This document shows, piece after piece, positions 9,320-17,962 of a stretch of DNA of 64,000 bases. Each line of letters opens with the position of its first letter. Within the stretch, counting starts at the first letter, position 1. Location of the stretch: assembly GCF_031198435.1 (NCBI RefSeq), contig NZ_CP133548.1, forward strand, positions 1,676,501 through 1,740,500, written 5' to 3'. Under the pieces are notes generated by a model. It saw only the letters and a list, made by a program, of their open reading frames with translations. It did not search any database and was not told the origin of the DNA. Source of the stretch: Pleionea litopenaei. Lineage in GTDB: Bacteria; Pseudomonadota; Gammaproteobacteria; Enterobacterales; Kangiellaceae. The translations under genes were made by a program, and so were the position numbers.

Positions 9320-10099
9320 TTAGAGCATGGTTTCTTCTAGCAAATCACACGAAACGCCAACAACAAAGTTAAACACCAGTTCTGCGAGTTCTTGCTTTAG
9401 CCAATCTGGCCCGCCGTCAGTCATATCATTATGCTTGGCTTTCGCAATCGTCGTTTCGCAGCTGTTGTAAGTTGAGCGCTCTTCATCGGTTAATAAAACA
9501 CCTTTATCGGCAGCAAAGTCACTGGCTCGAATAGAAAATACGTCGATTAAGTCAGTGCGCGGTAACGGCACGCGTCGATGATCGAGAGTCACCAAAGACC
9601 GAATAAAAGACTCATCACCAGTATTCGATGATAAAGAATTAGCTAACCACGCAGAAATATCACCGCCATTTGAGTGACCTATCAAAACCAACTCATTAAA
9701 GTTATAGTTCTTATATTGCTTCTGCAACGTCTCTTTCACAAACACCAACGTTTGCGCGCCACGTTTCCAATTTTCTTGTCGTGTTTCATAGAGGTTGCCG
9801 CTGACTGATAGTGGAGGATCACTTGGTAACTCATGACCAATAGCCACCACCATAAAGCCAATATCCGTCAGTGGCCGAGTTAAAAACTGGTAATCAGTAT
9901 GAGCAACGCCGTAACCAGCACTCACAAGAGCAACTGAGCAAGGTTCTTCTAGGGAACAATTCGTTGGATCGTTAGGTAAGTCAATCTTTATTGGTATCGA
10001 ACGATTTCGAGACTGATCAAAAAGTGTCTGTTCGGTTGCGTACGAAACGGAAGCAAAAAATCCGCCCCATAAATAAAACATCATTAAAACTTTTTTCAT
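9320..10099 (-). CDS. Secreted alpha/beta-hydrolase
   Basis: 259 aa with a signal peptide (MKKVLMMFYLWGGFFASVSYA). The nucleophile elbow is GHSNGG near residue 142 in a serine-hydrolase fold; LVSAGYGVAHTDYQFL marks the oxyanion region, and an AKHNDMTDGG segment may carry the catalytic His. Likely a periplasmic or exported esterase/lipase-like enzyme of the chlorophyllase/dienelactone-hydrolase-like group; substrate unknown. The next gene starts on the same strand upstream, so the two secreted proteins could be co-transcribed. Confidence 0.75.
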   Translation of the reverse strand: MKKVLMMFYLWGGFFASVSYATEQTLFDQSRNRSIPIKIDLPNDPTNCSLEEPCSVALVSAGYGVAHTDYQFLTRPLTDIGFMVVAIGHELPSDPPLSVSGNLYETRQENWKRGAQTLVFVKETLQKQYKNYNFNELVLIGHSNGGDISAWLANSLSSNTGDESFIRSLVTLDHRRVPLPRTDLIDVFSIRASDFAADKGVLLTDEERSTYNSCETTIAKAKHNDMTDGGPDWLKQELAELVFNFVVGVSCDLLEETML

Positions 10100-10147
10100 A
10101 CAGTCTCTAAATCATTGTTTATCTAATTATAGCTCTCAACAGTAGAA

Positions 10148-10483
10148 CTATTCTTTAATAACTAAACTACCAGGAACGGCCAATGATTTACCCCAAGGTC
10201 CATTCTTACAACCATTAAGCCACATGCTAATTTGCTTCTTAGCCGTGAATGCCGCTAATGCCGTTGACAAATAATGTTCGTAGGCATTGGGATAGTCATT
10301 ACGCCAAAAAACAACTTTAGTTGTTCCTTCACAATTATCAGTCGATAGAGTGCCATTAACATAAATAGTAAAGAAGTCTTCTGTTACCTCTACTTGACGA
10401 ATGGTTTGATTGCCACTTTGTGTTGCAGAGAAGACATTTAAAGAAATGCTCAACAGAGCAACTAATAAAAATGATTCTTTCAT
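10148..10483 (-). CDS. Secreted hypothetical protein
   Basis: 111 aa with a cleavable signal peptide (MKESFLLVALLSISLNVFSA). The mature part of about 90 residues has two cysteines (DNCEG and NGCKNG) that could form a disulfide. No recognised domain. It lies 48 bp before the secreted hydrolase on the same strand. The intervals on either side are AT-rich without additional ORFs. Confidence 0.65.
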   Translation of the reverse strand: MKESFLLVALLSISLNVFSATQSGNQTIRQVEVTEDFFTIYVNGTLSTDNCEGTTKVVFWRNDYPNAYEHYLSTALAAFTAKKQISMWLNGCKNGPWGKSLAVPGSLVIKE

Positions 10484-10565
10484 ATGAATAATCCTTTCAT
10501 AAAAATAAGCCTTTCATAAAAAATACCTTTAGATCTTTGAGTTATCAATAAACTCAGATAGCATT

Positions 10566-11009
10566 TTAACCGATGGAATCGATATATGCTCTAGGAAATT
10601 GATACTTTATTAGTACCCGCTGTAACTTTTCTGCGTATTCAATATTCTTACCCTTGGGCTCAGCACCTTGAGGTAAGTTATAACAAACAGCGTCTAACTT
10701 ACTTCCATCATCATTTTGAGAAAGAATCCGTGCTGATACTGTCTCGGCTCGATAGTCTTCAAGACCGGGTTGTCCATACAGCCTATTTAAATCATCACTA
10801 GTCAGTGAATATAAAATACCATAGGCTCTCGAATCGTCTAGCTTCACCAAGGTTGCTCTGTCGCCTATGCGCAAAGCGAAGTCATCCACCCAAGCGAGAC
10901 ACGGATTCAAAGGCTGAACGCCACTACTTAATAAAATATCCGAATCCATAAAAAGACCGTAGAAAAAGACCACGAGGCGTTCTTGTTCACTCTGATTTGA
11001 CGGATTCAT
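10566..11009 (-). CDS. Gamma-glutamylcyclotransferase-like (AIG2/GGCT fold) protein
   Basis: 147 aa. The N-terminal FFYGLFMDSDIL replaces the usual YG..L motif of the GGCT fold, and RAYGILYSLTSDDLNRL is the conserved second strand-helix. An acidic residue in the EDYRAETV segment corresponds to the catalytic region. The enzyme would act on gamma-glutamyl compounds, but this subfamily is poorly characterised. Cytoplasmic. Separated by 46 bp from the next upstream gene's stop. Confidence 0.7.
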   Translation of the reverse strand: MNPSNQSEQERLVVFFYGLFMDSDILLSSGVQPLNPCLAWVDDFALRIGDRATLVKLDDSRAYGILYSLTSDDLNRLYGQPGLEDYRAETVSARILSQNDDGSKLDAVCYNLPQGAEPKGKNIEYAEKLQRVLIKYQFPRAYIDSIG

Positions 11010-11055
11010 ACTGACACTCTTCGATAAGCTCCATTCAACTTATCAATCCTATTAA

Positions 11056-11454
11056 CTAAAACTTTTTATACATCCCCACGCTTGCCGGAGCCGTAGGCTG
11101 GTAGCCAAGCTTTTGATAAAACTCTGGCTTGTCGGCCATTAAAGAGACATAGCTCCCCTCTTTCGCAACCTCTCTTAAGTAGGCTTCAATACGTTGCATG
11201 ATCAGAGTGCCGATCCCTTGACCTTGAGCACTCGGATGAACCGCGATATCAACCACTTGAAAAAAGCAAGCACCATCGCCAATCACTCTTCCCATTCCCA
11301 CTAGATTGTCATTTCTTCGAACTGACACCGCAAACAACGAATTCTGCAAGCCAACTTGAGCAGCCTCTAATAACTTGGGGGATAAGCCTGCCGCCACACG
11401 CATCTGACAATACTCCTCGGGTTGAGGCGCCGTCTCAAATACCTGAATGTCCAA
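11056..11454 (-). CDS. GNAT-family N-acetyltransferase
   Basis: 132 aa. The acetyl-CoA loop is QGQGIGTLIM near residues 78-87, preceded by the strand FQVVDIAVHPS; the C-terminal FYQKLGYQPT is typical of the family. Start appears to be TTG at 11454 with GAGGAC 8 nt upstream; no in-frame ATG fits. Substrate unknown. The 220-bp gap to the next gene (plus strand) holds divergent promoters at most. Confidence 0.85.
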   Translation of the reverse strand: MDIQVFETAPQPEEYCQMRVAAGLSPKLLEAAQVGLQNSLFAVSVRRNDNLVGMGRVIGDGACFFQVVDIAVHPSAQGQGIGTLIMQRIEAYLREVAKEGSYVSLMADKPEFYQKLGYQPTAPASVGMYKKF

Positions 11455-11674
11455 AATATAAAGTCCTCATAGTAAAGCACGCGCTGTAAATGACGTCTCT
11501 CAAGGGTTATATTACAATAAACACCATCAAATTCAGCATCGCAGAACACAATGATTTGAGAAAAACTCGTTAAACCATGTCGCGGTTCACAGCAATTTCG
11601 TCAACCAAACGAAATACTTATCGTTACTATAACAACACCCTCCAAAAATACTGTAAATAGAATAAGGATCAGTT

Positions 11675-12286
11675 ATGCGCACTTTACTCAAGCTTTGCAG
11701 TCGTTATACACACTACTCAATATTACTCGTGCTGGGTTTCGCTCTCAGCGGTTGTAAAATAATCAATACCGATGACGACAACGACGAAGTGTTTTTATTT
11801 TTCGTTCAATATGAAAATTCAGCGTTCGGCGATGATTTTCGTGCTTTTTACATTAATGGCCAAGGCCAAGTCGGCAAAGCTGAAGATTCAGCCATTCCAA
11901 ATATCACCCTTGATGGCAGTTACACTCAACAAGAACTCGAAGACTATTACTTTGCTAATCTCTACCTTTTAGGTACGGTACCTTACAGTCAGCTTGATGC
12001 GATGAGCGATCGTGTCGCAAGCATTATGGATAGCGGCTTAGAAAAAGTCAGTGACTCTGTATGTGCCGATGCGGGCACCTATCGATACGGTTTTTATGTC
12101 TATAATACGAACACCGATGAGTATGAAGAAACCTTACTTTATGTAACTGCAGGCGATGGCATCTATTTAAACACCGACGTTGGCGCAGACTTTGTCACTG
12201 AATACTTGATGGAACTGGCCGTAATTGGTGATATTGCTTTTGAAGAGTTAGGACCATGTGCTGGCTACTGGGATTTTGACGCATAA
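11675..12286 (+). CDS. Hypothetical lipoprotein
   Basis: 203 aa with a lipoprotein signal: basic N-terminus, hydrophobic run and lipobox LSGC at about residues 24-27, then an acidic spacer (NTDDDNDE). The mature part is acidic with repeated tyrosines; it has a TYRYGFYVYNTN segment but no recognised domain. Good AAGGA ribosome site. The 260 bp after the stop contain the frameshifted end of the convergent gene at 12401-12939. Confidence 0.75.
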   Translation: MRTLLKLCSRYTHYSILLVLGFALSGCKIINTDDDNDEVFLFFVQYENSAFGDDFRAFYINGQGQVGKAEDSAIPNITLDGSYTQQELEDYYFANLYLLGTVPYSQLDAMSDRVASIMDSGLEKVSDSVCADAGTYRYGFYVYNTNTDEYEETLLYVTAGDGIYLNTDVGADFVTEYLMELAVIGDIAFEELGPCAGYWDFDA

Positions 12287-12400
12287 ACATTTGTAGAAAT
12301 GTGTCTATCGTCTCTGCATGCGGCAGTCTTAGATACGCAAATATTAATCTAAGACTGCGCTATTCAGTGAACCAAAACCCATCTAAAGTCCTATTAGCCT

Positions 12401-12546
12401 TTAGTGTTTAATTCGAAATGTTGCTTTTCCAGTTGCTACAGAAACATAAGGTGTAACATTCCTTAAATGCGTTTCAATTTTAATAGGCACTTCGCCATCA
12501 ACGCTGAGCTCTACAACTCCATCTAAAAACTGAAATTTCACATTCG
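12401..12546 (-). other. Out-of-frame 3' extension of the gene at 12547-12939
   Basis: Reading on past the early TAA in the frame reached by adding one A to an A7 run (about 12561-12567) gives 50 further sense codons: NLLELTNVKFQFLDG, then a strand-rich SVDGEVPIKIETHL segment ending TFRIKH. The codon use and hydrophobic pattern are protein-like. It indicates a deletion in a homopolymer, sequencing error or slippage. Confidence 0.6.
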
Positions 12547-12939
12547 TTAACTCAAGCAGATTTTTTTAAAAATAGACGTTCTAAAAATCTCTTCACCATC
12601 TTTAACTAATCGATATCCACCAATAATAAATTTTTCAGAAGGTTTATTTTGAATTACAAGAAACTGAAAACTATTGTTCATGTCATTATTTTGCATGATT
12701 CCCACATAAGCGGATGCAGGCCATACTTCATTAACATTAAATTCATCAAGACCTAAAGTGACGTCAACACCATTCTCAATATTGCCTATAAACTGGTATT
12801 CATACATACCACTATCTGCTTTCAGAGTAATATTACTTTCTGAAACAACCATCTTCTCTTCAGAATAAACTCTCTCCTGAGAAGCCAATAAAATAGAAGA
12901 AGAGAGCAATAAACTAATAAGTACTAAGTGTCTTTTCAC
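12547..12939 (-). CDS. Secreted hypothetical protein, apparently frameshifted
   Basis: I take the GTG at 12939 as start: it gives a clean signal peptide (MKRHLVLISLLLSSSILLAS) with GGCGGA upstream, rather than the TTG at 13002. The frame stops early after IFKKICLS at an A7 tract; the continuation in another frame (12401-12546) looks like the real C-terminus. It starts about 70 bp after the M56 peptidase stop, so it may be the third gene of the BlaI-M56 operon and could be a target of that module. The mature domain is beta-rich without a known family. Confidence 0.65.
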   Translation of the reverse strand: MKRHLVLISLLLSSSILLASQERVYSEEKMVVSESNITLKADSGMYEYQFIGNIENGVDVTLGLDEFNVNEVWPASAYVGIMQNNDMNNSFQFLVIQNKPSEKFIIGGYRLVKDGEEIFRTSIFKKICLS

Positions 12940-13012
12940 AATAAAAGTCCGCCAACGATGAACATTCTGTGCAAGAGTACTCGTTTGTTCAAATTCTGGC
13001 AACGCTTATAAG

Positions 13013-14827
13013 TTACAGTACAGTCGCAGTCACCGACATTTTAAAGCCTTTAAATTGACCTTGTGCATCTTCTTCTCCTACTTCAATCGCGGCTTCACTT
13101 CCCGGTAAAACCATTAAAGCAGGTTCAGCGATAATTTTATTACCGGCCGCCGTATCCACCAATTTTGCATTAAGTAAAATTCGCTGTTCACCGTCGACTA
13201 GAGTCAAAGATGGCTTTAACTCGATTCGGTATGGATTAGCTTCAAATGAAGCCCAATGTTGGTTCTTGCTGTGCATTTCAAATTTTTGCGCCGCTTGTTG
13301 ATCTTGCTGATATTCAATCGCAAGACTGATGGCCTGCTCGCTCGCGACATCATCGCCTTGTAAACTATTGAAAATCGTTTCGATTTCAGTGCCAGAAAAG
13401 ACGTCAGCAATGCGTTGATAGGATTCTTCATCTCGAACCACTAACGCAATATGGCGGCCGTCATGATCGAGCTTTGAGGTGACATCAACGGGCAAGTCAC
13501 GAGCGACTTGATAGAGTTGCTCTATTTGCTCTTGCGCCCCTCGAAAGCTTACGTCGAAAGTACGGGTACGAGTGCTTCCTTTGTTCGAGAGTTCGTATTG
13601 GACCGTTAGAAAAGTCACGCCAAGATCACTCGATGATTCTGCGCTTTCCCTTACATCACTCGTTTGACGCTGCTCTTTCTCGGCTTTTTCAACCTGCTCA
13701 ACACGCGTTACTTGAGCGGCGGCTTGCGCAGACGACGCGCTCGCCACTTGTTCAACTCGCTGAGCTTGTTCTGCTCTCTCAACTTGCTCTGCTTTTCTTG
13801 CGCTTTCAACTCGCGATGTTTGCTCTTGTTTTTTGCCTACACGACTCACGGGTTCTGCTTTTACCGTTTCTAGACGTGCTCGCTCCGACTTGCTTTGTTG
13901 TGCTTTAAGTACAACCGGCGTTGCAATACAAGTAACGGCCAAAATTATCGCACTTAAAAGCGATACCTTCTCTTTCCATTGAAACACTGACTTCATATTA
14001 ATCATCTCCATACGTTGACGCATTAAGCTGGGTTTTGAACTAACGGATAACGAAAACGCCGTGCTCGATGCTTGATTTTTTGTTAAAAATAATTCGGCTA
14101 GATTGATGGCATAGTTCTCCGCACCAAAGTGTTTTGCGCATCGCTCATCACAACGCATTTCTATTAAACTATACGCAGAACGGCATAAACTCTTGACCAA
14201 AGGGTGCCACCACAATAACCGTTCAAAAAGGAGTACAATAACGTTAGCGAAAGTATCACCCAGTCGAATATGATTTATTTCATGATGAAGCGCCGTTCTC
14301 ACTTGGGTGTCAGAAAAATACTGAGGAATAACCACTCTTAATCGTAACCAACCACTCAAACTCGCGGCACTCACTTGAGACGACTTAATCACTTGCAAAG
14401 GACGACGAATCGGGCCAAATCGTGTCACAAATTTTTTGACTTTTCCCTCTAGTGGTTGATTAACATTGTTTCTAAAAAGAATGCCATCGCGGATAAAGGA
14501 AATAAGTCCTATGAATATTGCTCCAACAACTAACCAAGAAAAGCACACGACTATCAACTCTTCTAAACCATTAGAGTTAGCCATTGTGGTTGCCTCTGAG
14601 TTACTGACTCGAACAGACAGTAAGGTTAAACCTATCTTCTCGACAAACTCAGAACTTAACTGCTGAGCGACCGAGTTAATTAACCTTTCCCAAGGCACCA
14701 ACCAAGAAGCCAAAGCGGTAAACACCAAGTACAATCGCAAAGTTACCGGAGCCCGCTTCAATAAAAACAAGCTAACCCAAGCGATGAGGCAGAATACCGT
14801 GGTTACTATCCAATAAATCATCTTCAA
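13013..14827 (-). CDS. M56-family (BlaR1-like) membrane metallopeptidase with non-penicillin-binding C-terminus
   Basis: 604 aa. In BlaR1/MecR1 systems this protein senses a signal and leads to loss of the BlaI repressor. Membrane segments lie near residues 5-22, 30-45 and 90-112. The zinc motif is HEINH at about 182-186, with the third ligand region IEMRCDERC near 222; a further segment is at about 290-308. A Lys/Arg/Glu/Gln-rich coiled-coil-like stretch (313-395) leads to a C-terminal periplasmic domain of about 200 residues. There is no SxxK/SxN/KTG set, so it is not a beta-lactam sensor domain. BlaI lies 4 bp upstream in the same operon. Confidence 0.9.
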   Translation of the reverse strand: MKMIYWIVTTVFCLIAWVSLFLLKRAPVTLRLYLVFTALASWLVPWERLINSVAQQLSSEFVEKIGLTLLSVRVSNSEATTMANSNGLEELIVVCFSWLVVGAIFIGLISFIRDGILFRNNVNQPLEGKVKKFVTRFGPIRRPLQVIKSSQVSAASLSGWLRLRVVIPQYFSDTQVRTALHHEINHIRLGDTFANVIVLLFERLLWWHPLVKSLCRSAYSLIEMRCDERCAKHFGAENYAINLAELFLTKNQASSTAFSLSVSSKPSLMRQRMEMINMKSVFQWKEKVSLLSAIILAVTCIATPVVLKAQQSKSERARLETVKAEPVSRVGKKQEQTSRVESARKAEQVERAEQAQRVEQVASASSAQAAAQVTRVEQVEKAEKEQRQTSDVRESAESSSDLGVTFLTVQYELSNKGSTRTRTFDVSFRGAQEQIEQLYQVARDLPVDVTSKLDHDGRHIALVVRDEESYQRIADVFSGTEIETIFNSLQGDDVASEQAISLAIEYQQDQQAAQKFEMHSKNQHWASFEANPYRIELKPSLTLVDGEQRILLNAKLVDTAAGNKIIAEPALMVLPGSEAAIEVGEEDAQGQFKGFKMSVTATVL

Positions 14828-14831
14828 TACC

Positions 14832-15308
14832 TCAACTTTCTTTTGGCTTTAAGCGGATATTTTCTTTAGATACACCTTTTTCTTTAGATACGCCTTTTAC
14901 TTTTGAGGCACTCTTTGAATGAGAAGTATCGCTTAACTGCTTTTTCTTTTTCTCTAAAATTTGTTCTAGGTAGGCTATGTCATCCGCATTCAACGGCTCA
15001 TCTTCCATTAGGTGTACCAGCAACGAATCGCGTTTGCCGCCAAAGACTTTCGCAATAAAAGAGCGAAGCATCGGTTTCTGTATGGCCTGAGGTTGAATGT
15101 TAGCTTGATAGTAGATCGTTCGTCCTTGTTTCGCTTGACGCTGAAGCGCTCCTTTTTTCTCGAGTCGATCAATGATGGTTTTAATGGTTGAGTAGGTTAC
15201 TCCCTTGTCTTCACCAAGTTGCGCATGAGCTTCGGGTGCAGACAACCTCGGCTGCGACCAAAACAATTGCATCACTTCTAATTCAAACTCTGACAAACGC
15301 ATACTCAT
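14832..15308 (-). CDS. BlaI/MecI/CopY-family transcriptional repressor
   Basis: 158 aa. Winged-helix domain in residues 1-75: FELEVMQLFWS, then VTYSTIKTIIDRLEKKGAL and the wing GRTIYYQANI. It is followed by the dimer/cleavage region FGGKRDSLLVHLMEDE and a lysine-rich tail with a short repeat (KGVSKEKGVSKEN). It should bind the two TACA-TGTA dyads upstream and repress itself and the M56 gene. ATG at 15308 with AGG upstream. No beta-lactamase gene is nearby, so the regulated output is unknown. Confidence 0.9.
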   Translation of the reverse strand: MSMRLSEFELEVMQLFWSQPRLSAPEAHAQLGEDKGVTYSTIKTIIDRLEKKGALQRQAKQGRTIYYQANIQPQAIQKPMLRSFIAKVFGGKRDSLLVHLMEDEPLNADDIAYLEQILEKKKKQLSDTSHSKSASKVKGVSKEKGVSKENIRLKPKES

Positions 15309-15315
15309 ACCTATC

Positions 15316-15329
15316 TCTACACATGTAGA
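15316..15329. promoter_or_regulatory. BlaI-type operator 1
   Basis: TCTACACATGTAGA: perfect six-base arms TCTACA/TGTAGA around a 2-bp centre, matching the TACA-TGTA half-site pattern of BlaI/MecI/CopY repressors. It starts 8 bp upstream of the blaI ATG. Confidence 0.7.
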
Positions 15330-15348
15330 TTATAAGGTAAATTCTATC

Positions 15349-15362
15349 TCTACAGTTGTCAA
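15349..15362. promoter_or_regulatory. BlaI-type operator 2
   Basis: TCTACAGTTGTCAA: left arm identical to operator 1 and right arm degenerate (TGTC). The two centres are 33 bp apart, about three helical turns, so repressors would sit on one DNA face. Within the 176-bp gap 15309-15484, which also has three degenerate copies of GATTTCTCAG (about 15407, 15424, 15442) and no ORF. Confidence 0.6.
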
Positions 15363-15484
15363 GATAAAAGTGAGCGTTTTAAAAAGAGGGTCCGCTGCCA
15401 AGCAATGATTTCTCAGCAGCTATGATTTCTCAGAAACAAAGATTTCTCAAAGACGATACTTACTCAGCAGCCGTCATAAATCCA

Positions 15485-15985
15485 CTAACGCATTGGAGCG
15501 CCAACAACCACCGAGTCTCCCCAGCGCCAAGTCTGATAAAGCTGCGCTAGGCTAGTAAAGTAAGTTTGCCCAGTCCATGGGTCAGAGACAATAATTCCTC
15601 CGGTATGCGGGTCAATGCCTTGAATCACAATAAAGTGTCCGACCGGTCCTGACGACGGACGAACAAAAGCTATGAGCTTCCAACCTTGAGTTAAGATCGA
15701 GTAGAGTTCTTGCGGCGATCCTGGCCGACCGGCTTGCCAAGCTCTAAAACCATAAGAGTTCAACAACATGACTAATTCTTGAATGTATGCCGGTCGATCG
15801 CGTGGCCAACCGTCAAGTCTTGCAGCAATTTGTGGTTGGGTTTGATACAAGCCGGCTTGTGCCATAACATCTTGCACCGACGCTGCCCAACACCAGTTCT
15901 GCGCCATTTGTCGCTCAATGGCTGATAAATTAACGCTAAGTCCAACGACCAGAAATACAATCAGTGATTTCATAATGTGAGACAT
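15485..15985 (-). CDS. Secreted papain-fold (C39-like) cysteine peptidase-like protein
   Basis: 167 aa from the ATG at 15985 (GGAGGG ribosome site; the frame is open 23 codons further). Signal peptide MSHIMKSLIVFLVVGLSVNLSA. QNWCWAASVQDVM is the papain-like Gln...Cys active site, GHFIVIQGID carries the histidine and SDPWTG the third residue, as in Peptidase_C39_2/BtrH-type proteins. Probably a periplasmic or exported protease or a transglutaminase-like enzyme; substrate unknown. Monocistronic. Confidence 0.8.
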   Translation of the reverse strand: MSHIMKSLIVFLVVGLSVNLSAIERQMAQNWCWAASVQDVMAQAGLYQTQPQIAARLDGWPRDRPAYIQELVMLLNSYGFRAWQAGRPGSPQELYSILTQGWKLIAFVRPSSGPVGHFIVIQGIDPHTGGIIVSDPWTGQTYFTSLAQLYQTWRWGDSVVVGAPMR

Positions 15986-16199
15986 ATTAGCCCTCCAATC
16001 ATTCCTTTTGTTTACTAATCCAAGACTACTATAAGCATAGATCAGCCTAACCAAATGACTAGGAGAGCTATAAACGGAAGAGATTCAAAAAAAGGGGTTT
16101 TTAATTTTCGATAGAAAGTCAGTGGCCTTCACTTCTCGTCACCACAACATGAGTCAGGCAACGCCAGTCTGCCAATATGGAGGAGTCAAGGGATTACCC

Positions 16200-16769
16200 C
16201 TAAGCACTATTCTTGCCGAGTTGCTTGTGCCAATAATGACCTTTCTGACTATTCGCCAAAACAATGCGATCACTGGAAATATTTCCGGGCCAAAATTGCA
16301 CAACATAACGTTGCCCGGGCAGAGGCTTGTCAATCGGGTCAGACTCCGAATAGTCTGCATCGGTTCCTGTGATGGTATAGCGCACCACATATTGGCCAAC
16401 CGGCAGATTCAAAAGGTAAGTTTTCTCGTTCGCCCATTCACACAAGTGTAATTGATCCGACATTGCACGAAAGGAACACTCAACCACATCTTCCGCCTGT
16501 TCAAAAATCGGAGGTTCTTCGTCTAACACTTCGACCATCACTTGCGCAGTACCGTCTTGCGGCCCAGCAATAAAAAATAACTTACCTTGATGGCAAGCAC
16601 CGCAGAGACCGTTATTTTGACTTTCAAAAGCCGAATCGATATCAAGATATAAATCGTCGTCTTGAACATCACTGTCCTCTGGCAACTTCTCCTCAGATTG
16701 TTCAGGTTCATCAATATAAAACTGGCCAAAGTACAAACTGATGTTGCCAGAGAAAAGTCTTAATGCCAT
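16200..16769 (-). CDS. Hypothetical protein with acidic low-complexity segment
   Basis: 189 aa, no signal peptide. Starts MALRLFSGNISLYFGQFYID, then an acidic stretch (EEKLPEDSDVQDDDLYLDID), a C..C pair (CGACHQ) and a beta-rich C-terminus (LPVGQYVVRYTITG, FWPGNISSDRIVL). Good AAGGAG ribosome site. The N- and C-terminal modules both contain GNIS. Family not recognised. The 145-bp gap to the protease gene (16055-16199) is empty. Confidence 0.7.
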   Translation of the reverse strand: MALRLFSGNISLYFGQFYIDEPEQSEEKLPEDSDVQDDDLYLDIDSAFESQNNGLCGACHQGKLFFIAGPQDGTAQVMVEVLDEEPPIFEQAEDVVECSFRAMSDQLHLCEWANEKTYLLNLPVGQYVVRYTITGTDADYSESDPIDKPLPGQRYVVQFWPGNISSDRIVLANSQKGHYWHKQLGKNSA

Positions 16770-16863
16770 GGTACTCCTTGTTTATTTCAATAAGGCCGCC
16801 TGCTTATCGACCATTTTCAAATGATTTCAAGTCGTGCAATTGCTTAAGAATAATGTGTCTTTA

Positions 16864-17295
16864 TTACAATAATATAAAGCCTTGTGGTGCTTTAGGTTCT
16901 TCAAACCGATACAAGTTAACATAAACAACCACGGGCTTTTCTAAACCTTCGTAAGTCAGCTCATATAAATCTAGCATACCGCCACCAAACGGTAAGTTTT
17001 CGTCTTTAAATCCGCAACAACTGCCCGTACGTTTAACCGAAACCTCTTGCCCGGAAGGACCACGCAATCGATTGAAATATATGTAATGATAATCTTGAGA
17101 GTCGGTACCAAATAAAAAACCACCTAACAATAATGCTTTTTCAGGTTGATACCCATACTCTTCATCTGAGGATGTATTAACAAAATAAGCCTCATTTAAT
17201 CGGCTTTCATTTGCCAAATTTTTTGCTTTAGCGCCACATCCACTTAAAAACATGGCGAAACCTACACTGGCGATTGCCAATCCTAAATACTTCAT
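16864..17295 (-). CDS. Hypothetical lipoprotein
   Basis: 143 aa from the ATG at 17295; the frame is open 18 codons further, but only this start gives a clean lipoprotein signal (MKYLGLAIASVGFAMFLSGC, lipobox LSGC). The mature part contains a GSCCGF pair and YHYIYFNRLRGPSGQEV. Beta-rich, probably outer-membrane or periplasmic; function unknown. It is divergent from the small membrane gene at 17355. Confidence 0.75.
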   Translation of the reverse strand: MKYLGLAIASVGFAMFLSGCGAKAKNLANESRLNEAYFVNTSSDEEYGYQPEKALLLGGFLFGTDSQDYHYIYFNRLRGPSGQEVSVKRTGSCCGFKDENLPFGGGMLDLYELTYEGLEKPVVVYVNLYRFEEPKAPQGFILL

Positions 17296-17354
17296 TCGGA
17301 CCACTTCTTTTTTCCTTATACGACTTAAAACCGAAGATCGGTTCATCACTTTGA

Positions 17355-17681
17355 TTGAAAAGTATAAAAAACATTCTACTTAGCAGCAAGATCAAGTACA
17401 CTTCGCTATTAATATTTGGAATATCTGTTGAACCGGACTCAATTTTGCATCTCATTTTATTTCTTGTCATTCTAGTCGCTTTTATTGGAGTATGGCTAAA
17501 GTACTTGCCTAATAGCAAAGCAGGCAAAGCCGAGCATCCGATGCGCGAGTTAGTCAGGCTGTGCAGTGGCGATATCTCTCTTGCGGAAAGATTGATCGAT
17601 CATGAAATGAAAAAGAACGCTCGCCTTACGCCAAAACGTGCCATACAGAATGCTATTTTTAAACTCAAACAACAAAGATAG
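17355..17681 (+). CDS. Small membrane-anchored protein
   Basis: Up to 108 aa. One hydrophobic segment (HLILFLVILVAFIGVWL), then a soluble tail: LVRLCSGDISLAERLIDHEM, with a basic end. The tail resembles small conserved gammaproteobacterial proteins of unknown role. The start is uncertain: TTG at 17355 opens the frame, and another TTG at the head of the membrane segment is as likely. No ribosome site decides. Confidence 0.55.
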   Translation: MKSIKNILLSSKIKYTSLLIFGISVEPDSILHLILFLVILVAFIGVWLKYLPNSKAGKAEHPMRELVRLCSGDISLAERLIDHEMKKNARLTPKRAIQNAIFKLKQQR

Positions 17682-17850
17682 AAACTTCTTCTCTCTATTA
17701 ATATTTACCCTACCCTTAAAAGTCACTTCCGTTCTTCTTTGCGTAATATTGCTCGGAAGCTGTACGGGCGTCATAATGGGCATTAATTGTCTCGATGCTC
17801 AAATTGAACGAGCACCGAAAACATTAAAAAACAATTTATATTACGTTTGA
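17650..17850 (+). CDS. Possible small lipoprotein
   Basis: 66 codons overlapping the end of the previous gene by 32 nt. It has a basic N-terminus, a hydrophobic run and a lipobox-like LLGSC, then a short tail ending NNLYYV. The signal-like design is suggestive, but there is no ribosome site and it may be chance. Confidence 0.3.
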   Translation: MLFLNSNNKDRNFFSLLIFTLPLKVTSVLLCVILLGSCTGVIMGINCLDAQIERAPKTLKNNLYYV

Positions 17851-17962
17851 ATGCTCCCAATTCAATGAGCTATTAATTACCGTTTCAATTTACTTTCATT
17901 GAAATAGAATCAACGAATAATTAAAATCGATAGACTATATATACGGCGTATTAGACGAGTTA

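Noticed and set aside
13013-15308. Beta-lactam resistance operon
   Set aside because: BlaI and an M56 protease are present but no beta-lactamase and no penicillin-binding sensor motifs.
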